Source: Photobacterium lutimaris (GTDB lineage Bacteria > Pseudomonadota > Gammaproteobacteria > Enterobacterales > Vibrionaceae). From it: 64,000 nt of DNA. A model generated the notes under the pieces. It saw nothing but the letters and a program-made list of their open reading frames with translations, made no database searches and was not told the DNA's origin. Below, piece after piece: positions 60,533 to 64,000 of this stretch; within the stretch, counting starts at the first letter, position 1, and each line of letters begins with the position of its first letter. The stretch is taken from contig NZ_PYMH01000013.1 in the NCBI RefSeq assembly GCF_003025555.1, positions 101,298-165,297 of the forward strand, in the 5' to 3' direction. A program made the position numbers and the translations under genes.

Positions 60533-62665
60533 TTAGATCTGCTCAGTATAACGGCACCCCTTGTCATAGCCCGAACATCCAATAAATTCACCTTTATTAC
60601 CGTTAATAACTTTTAATTGACTCGAACACTCCGGGCAGGGTTTATAGAAGATCTTCCCGTTTAGAGCACTAAAATTTGAATTACAGTTTTTGCATGAGAA
60701 GAACTGTCCGAATTTGCCGTTTACCATAGATGCTGAACCGCTACACTTTGGGCACTGCTCTGTTTTCTGCTCAACGGTTTGGTGATGAGGGATATCTAAG
60801 CCATTCTGTTTTACCGATACGACATTACGCGTTATCAGCTCTTGAACTTGCTCTACAAACTGGGGAACTGACATGTTGCCATTCCTGATTTGAGACTGTT
60901 TATGTGACCATATCGCGGTAGTAGTGGGAGAGGTTATCGCATCCGGCAATAGGTCATATAGCAAATAACCAGCTTCAGTTGGTATGATGTTCTTCTTGTC
61001 TTCTACTAATTGCCCTCGTTCAAATAGCTCCTTCAAAATCCCAGTTCTGGTTGCAGCTGTGCCGATGCCGCCAGTATCTTGCTTTCCCTCATCTTTACTT
61101 AGCAACATTGCTTTGATTTTTGGGTCATCTACGTACTTGGCAGTGTGCATGAGGTCGCGAAGTAGTGTTCGCATAGTGTAACTTTGTAGTGGTCTTGTTT
61201 TCTCAGTTTTAAGCGTGCCAGTCGCGGTACCAATTAAGCCTGGCGTGACCATTGATAAATTAGTTTGCGGAACTAGGTCGTCATTAGCTTCATCCTCATC
61301 ATCAGAGAAGCTTTCATCACGCATGAACGCAATTTCCCAGCCATGGTGGATCAGAGTGCGGTACTTCGCAGTAAATGCGAGGCCGTCAACAGTAGCGTGA
61401 ATAACATTCACCAGTTCTTCTTTTTTTGGTAGAAACTGCAGTAGGTAATTACGTACGATTAGAGAGTAGACATCAAATTCTTCGTCAGTCATTTCATCCA
61501 CCCCACTAATGTTGCCTGTAGGAATAATGCCTGTGTGAGCTGTGACGCGTGACGAATTAAATGCGCGAGACTTGATCGAAGGTTGAGTTATAGACGCCAG
61601 CGGCTCAAGCTCTGGTATTTGTTTAATTGTTTGAATGAGACCAGGTGCATCAGCAAACGACTCGTCATTTAGGTATCGGCAATCGCTTCGGTTGTAAGTT
61701 ATGGCTCTGTACTTGTCTCTGAGGGTCTGGGTTATTTCCAACACTTTCTCTGGATCACTGCAGATACCGCCGATAACTCTGTTGGCCTCTACCTGCAAAG
61801 ATAGCAAATCAAAAGGAAGTGGGCCGCTGGTGGTCGTTGTGGTTTCTTTGTTGTCTTCTATTCGAAGTTGTTGGCCATTGATACGATTAGCGATAGATTG
61901 AGCAAACGACAGTTCAGCTAACCTACCTTTATCATCAACCGGGTCTGTATCGCTGGGCTGATACTTCAATGACAGCTGAGCATTACCGACTACGGACTCA
62001 CATCCTACTTGGTAGTAGAAGTGCTCTTGGTGTGTCTCTCTTTGTCGTTGCCTACGAACCACGAGGCCAAGAATTACACTCTTTACCCTCCCTACGACAA
62101 AAGGCTGCTTAGTCTGATAATTTTGAGCTTGAGCTTGGCAGGTGATAAGGCGAGTTAAGTTAATGCCAAAGCGCATGTCAGAGATTTGTCTCCCGAGCTC
62201 TTCAAGGTATAAGCCCCTAAAGTTTACGTTGGGCTGTAAGTTCTCAAAAGACTTTGCAATCAGGTTGTTATCGTTAATTAATGCTCGCTGCGTTGGTAAT
62301 TTAGATCCAGAGTATTCAATTATCGCATCAAAAATGCACTGCCCAGCCGCGTCAGTATCAGTCGCACAAACAAGGCTTGATGCTTTCTTTATTAAACCTA
62401 GAACTATACGTAGTTGTTTCCTCGTGTTCGGATTTGGCTCCATTTCTACTGGCCAAGAGAGCGGCAAGTGATCGAGTGCCCATTTTTTATAATCCGGGCT
62501 AAAAGCCTCCGGCTCCTTCAAGCGTAATAAATGGCCCAAAGCATACGTTACATTTGCAGATATATCCTGGCACTCAAAATACCCATTTTTAGCAACAGGT
62601 CGAGAGCTAAGTGTGTTTGCGATCGATTCTGCAACTTCACGTTTTTCAGCGATAATCAGTTTCAA
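60533..62665 (-). CDS. topB: DNA topoisomerase III (TopB/TraE type), TTG start
   Basis: 710 residues of a type IA topoisomerase. N-terminal Toprim Glu in LIIAEKREVAES. The usual DPDREG box is altered to DTDAAGQ (about residue 106). Motif TYNRSDCRYL contains the catalytic Tyr (about 321). Two C-terminal zinc ribbons (CPKC..CKNC and CPEC..CSGYDKGC) follow. It decatenates replicating plasmids or works in conjugation. The start is TTG at 62665: GGAGGG lies six bases upstream, while an upstream frame would begin inside a terminator region. A TTACTAAC/GTTAGTAA inverted repeat lies just upstream. Confidence 0.88.
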   Translation of the reverse strand: MKLIIAEKREVAESIANTLSSRPVAKNGYFECQDISANVTYALGHLLRLKEPEAFSPDYKKWALDHLPLSWPVEMEPNPNTRKQLRIVLGLIKKASSLVCATDTDAAGQCIFDAIIEYSGSKLPTQRALINDNNLIAKSFENLQPNVNFRGLYLEELGRQISDMRFGINLTRLITCQAQAQNYQTKQPFVVGRVKSVILGLVVRRQRQRETHQEHFYYQVGCESVVGNAQLSLKYQPSDTDPVDDKGRLAELSFAQSIANRINGQQLRIEDNKETTTTTSGPLPFDLLSLQVEANRVIGGICSDPEKVLEITQTLRDKYRAITYNRSDCRYLNDESFADAPGLIQTIKQIPELEPLASITQPSIKSRAFNSSRVTAHTGIIPTGNISGVDEMTDEEFDVYSLIVRNYLLQFLPKKEELVNVIHATVDGLAFTAKYRTLIHHGWEIAFMRDESFSDDEDEANDDLVPQTNLSMVTPGLIGTATGTLKTEKTRPLQSYTMRTLLRDLMHTAKYVDDPKIKAMLLSKDEGKQDTGGIGTAATRTGILKELFERGQLVEDKKNIIPTEAGYLLYDLLPDAITSPTTTAIWSHKQSQIRNGNMSVPQFVEQVQELITRNVVSVKQNGLDIPHHQTVEQKTEQCPKCSGSASMVNGKFGQFFSCKNCNSNFSALNGKIFYKPCPECSSQLKVINGNKGEFIGCSGYDKGCRYTEQI

Positions 62666-62683
62666 GTTTAGCCCTCCAATCAA

Positions 62684-62743
62684 GCTTTTTACTAACAGTC
62701 ATTGTGACAGTTAGTAAAAAGCCAAATCATCATATGATTTGGC
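62684..62743 (-). terminator. Terminator of the 177-aa gene followed by the topB operator-like repeat
   Basis: In sense orientation: GCCAAATCAT / ATGATTTGGC stem (62721-62743) then TTTTT, a classical terminator. Immediately after it, GTTAGTAAAAAGC (62710-62722) and GCTTTTTACTAAC (62684-62696) form a 13-base perfect inverted repeat, 19 bases before the topB start. That second repeat holds the TTAGTAA motif seen elsewhere and is probably an operator. Confidence 0.7.
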
Positions 62744-62755
62744 TTGTGGGCTAGG

Positions 62756-63289
62756 TTAGAGTCCCAGCTTGCGTAGGAATTTTTTCAGCAGAATTTCAAC
62801 CGGTTTAGGTTCGGTTTGATTGTGCTTTCTTCTCCATTGGCGCAATGAATAAAGCTTTGTTTCAATCATATCGGTTACACGATCCAGTGCTTCCCGATAT
62901 TCCAAACCATACAGTTCCTTCATGCATACGTAGAAAGTAAAGTTATCTTTGTGTTGGTTTGGCCGAATGATCCATTCAAGAACTTCCTCCATCTTCCTTA
63001 AGCTAGTTTTTAGCGAGAGAATAGAGTCGTTCATGTCTACCACCAGCAACCATTGAAGTTGTTTAATGTCGTTAACAACCCAATGTATAAATTGCTCTCC
63101 GCTATTACTCTTGATTTCGTCAATGACCAGTTCATTGAACTCATCAGGGTAAAGCAGTGGTAATAGAGATTCACAAGGAAGTAACTTGGCCTTGGTGCGT
63201 CTGGTTGGGGATGCTTTCCGGCGTAGAATTGGAAATGCTCCACCAACACTTAACTTCATGTCTGCAGCAAAATCCAACTGTACCGTCAT
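62756..63289 (-). CDS. Hypothetical protein, 177 aa
   Basis: No family recognised. A basic N-terminus (RRKASPTRRTKAKLL), helical middle, and a Lys/Arg/Glu-rich end (RQWRRKHNQTEPKPVEILLKKFLRKLG). It starts four bases inside the 91-aa gene, so the two are coupled. A strong terminator follows it. Confidence 0.55.
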   Translation of the reverse strand: MTVQLDFAADMKLSVGGAFPILRRKASPTRRTKAKLLPCESLLPLLYPDEFNELVIDEIKSNSGEQFIHWVVNDIKQLQWLLVVDMNDSILSLKTSLRKMEEVLEWIIRPNQHKDNFTFYVCMKELYGLEYREALDRVTDMIETKLYSLRQWRRKHNQTEPKPVEILLKKFLRKLGL

Positions 63290-63561
63290 AGCGTTTCAAC
63301 CTCTTTCCAGCGAGAACCTAGCTTAGACTTAAGCTCATTACGCTCTTTCACACTAAATCGAGAAAGAGACTTACTAAACTTGTCACGTTGGGCTTTGTGG
63401 TCATTGAGCAATTGCTTGGAGTCTATTTCTCCCATAACGTTAGGGGAAACCTCATGCATTGTTGCTAACAACCAGTAACCAAATCGAACACGTTCCTTGC
63501 TTTGGTTCCAGTGATGGATAAGACCACGATACAGTGCGCTATTAGTAGTTTTCTTGTTCAT
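63286..63561 (-). CDS. Hypothetical protein, 91 aa
   Basis: Small basic protein with no recognised domain. It carries a CCC-GAAA-GGG leader hairpin 19 bases before the ATG, with a second perfect stem upstream. It overlaps the 177-aa gene by four bases. Confidence 0.55.
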   Translation of the reverse strand: MNKKTTNSALYRGLIHHWNQSKERVRFGYWLLATMHEVSPNVMGEIDSKQLLNDHKAQRDKFSKSLSRFSVKERNELKSKLGSRWKEVETL

Positions 63562-63580
63562 AATTCAATACTCATTTTAG

Positions 63581-63618
63581 CCCTTTCGGGATTGGTGGAC
63601 CCCTTCAAAATGAAGGGG
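63581..63618 (-). promoter_or_regulatory. Two-hairpin leader of the 91-aa gene
   Basis: Sense orientation: CCCCTTCA-TTT-TGAAGGGG (63600-63618), then CCC-GAAA-GGG (63581-63590), then CTAAAA and 19 bases to the ATG. The first hairpin is also 19 bases after the stop of the next upstream gene. Confidence 0.6.
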
Positions 63619-63637
63619 CAGTGTGGGGGTCTAACTA

Positions 63638-64000
63638 TTAAGCGGCTTCTTCCATTTCAAGTAATTTGATCTGGTGTTTCATCCACTCAATGTCATTCGA
63701 ATCAGTAGCAGCTTCCATGAAGTTACGCATTGGAGCTAGGTCTGACTGACCGTTTCTGAACTGCATTGCCATAAAGTTAAACAATTGCTCAGTTTGAGCA
63801 CTTGGTGTGACAGTGCACTCGCCAAGCTCTGTTGTAACATCATTTGAAGCGGCTGCTGCTTTGGCCTCTGCCTCTGCCTCAGCTTTGGCTTTAGCCTCTG
63901 CCTCTGCCTCTGCCTCTGCCTCAGCTTTGGCTTTAGCCTCTGCCTCTGCCTCTGCCTCTGCCTCAGCTTTGGCTTTAGCCTCTGCCTCTGCCTCTGCCTC
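63638..64000 (-). CDS. Protein with Glu-Ala/Lys-Ala repeats (N-terminus outside the window)
   Basis: Open minus-strand frame from the window edge to a TAA at 63638-63640; 120 residues visible. A 14-residue unit of Glu-Ala pairs followed by Lys-Ala-Lys-Ala is encoded by a 42-bp tandem repeat (copies begin at 63881, 63923 and 63965 on the plus strand), then AAAASNDVTTELGEC and a C-terminal domain that ends KLLEMEEAA. Such sequences form long rigid alpha-helices as in TolA domain II. No function recognised; the C-terminus is not TolA. Repeat number probably varies. Confidence 0.75.
   Translation of the reverse strand, partial: EAEAEAEAKAKAEAEAEAEAEAKAKAEAEAEAEAEAKAKAEAEAEAKAAAASNDVTTELGECTVTPSAQTEQLFNFMAMQFRNGQSDLAPMRNFMEAATDSNDIEWMKHQIKLLEMEEAA

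Noticed and set aside
63638..64000. TolA
   Set aside because: The Glu-Ala/Lys-Ala helix looks like TolA domain II, but the C-terminal region does not resemble TolA domain III and no tol genes are near.

Overview
The window looks like part of a large conjugative or formerly conjugative plasmid, or a plasmid-like mobile element, from a Vibrionaceae-type gammaproteobacterium. The evidence is a ParA/ParB partition operon, a plasmid-type primase, topoisomerase III, an MPF_G-type (ICE-family) conjugation cluster, an R64/TCP-like type IVb pilus operon, and secreted trypsin-like proteins ending in GlyGly-CTERM anchors, which are common in Vibrio and Shewanella. The host is an inference. No rRNA, tRNA, insertion sequence, relaxase, coupling protein or recognisable replication initiator is visible. 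Many start codons were set from Shine-Dalgarno (SD) position, and several are TTG.

Layout. 1-10 kb is an accessory region. It holds two related GlyGly-CTERM trypsin-fold proteins (one apparently catalytically dead), small exported or unknown proteins, a type IV prepilin peptidase, an orphan CapW/BrxR-like winged helix, and an unusual gene-free segment (6.8-7.4 kb) with an orphan terminator and a 240-bp interrupted dyad. 10-15.4 kb holds an EAL/HDOD protein, a DndC-like PP-loop sulfurtransferase with an unknown partner, and an 18-unit tandem repeat array. 15.4-26.2 kb is the maintenance core: a giant DNA methylase-helicase, ParA, ParB, a stand-alone ParB-like HTH protein, an unknown protein and a Toprim primase. 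26.4-36.2 kb holds a three-gene MoxR/CobS-like AAA+ / DUF3150-like / metallopeptidase-VWA set, a beta sliding clamp, a sigma factor with a YajG-like lipoprotein, a YqaJ exonuclease and a DUF3268 zinc protein. 36.5-48.6 kb is the MPF_G mating-pore operon plus a DUF4400 membrane protein and a DsbC-like protein. 48.7-58.8 kb is the type IVb pilus operon. 58.9-64 kb holds an unknown protein, topoisomerase III and small genes, ending in an (EA)n/(KA)n-rich protein cut by the window edge.

The most interesting signals are non-coding. (1) At least nine genes, mainly in the DNA-metabolism modules, carry a hairpin with a GAAA tetraloop and a three-base-pair stem, 19-25 nt before the start codon. The stem sequence changes but pairing is kept, and the element is often preceded by a second C/G-rich hairpin. 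(2) A TTAGTAA/TTACTAA dyad recurs in the control regions of the methylase/ParA pair, the 318-aa gene, the DndC-like gene, topB and other genes, suggesting one plasmid regulon. (3) A nine-base element, ACACCCCAA, sits 64-74 nt before three genes, including the sigma factor. (4) The 18-unit, 42/43/44-bp repeat array lies beside the methylase-helicase.

How the parts fit: partition, primase, clamp, topoisomerase and methylase-helicase genes maintain the element. The mating-pore operon and the type IVb pilus operon would make transfer and attachment machinery, with the prepilin peptidase encoded about 42 kb from its likely substrates. The DndC-like pair and the AAA+/VWA set are the best candidates for an undescribed accessory system.
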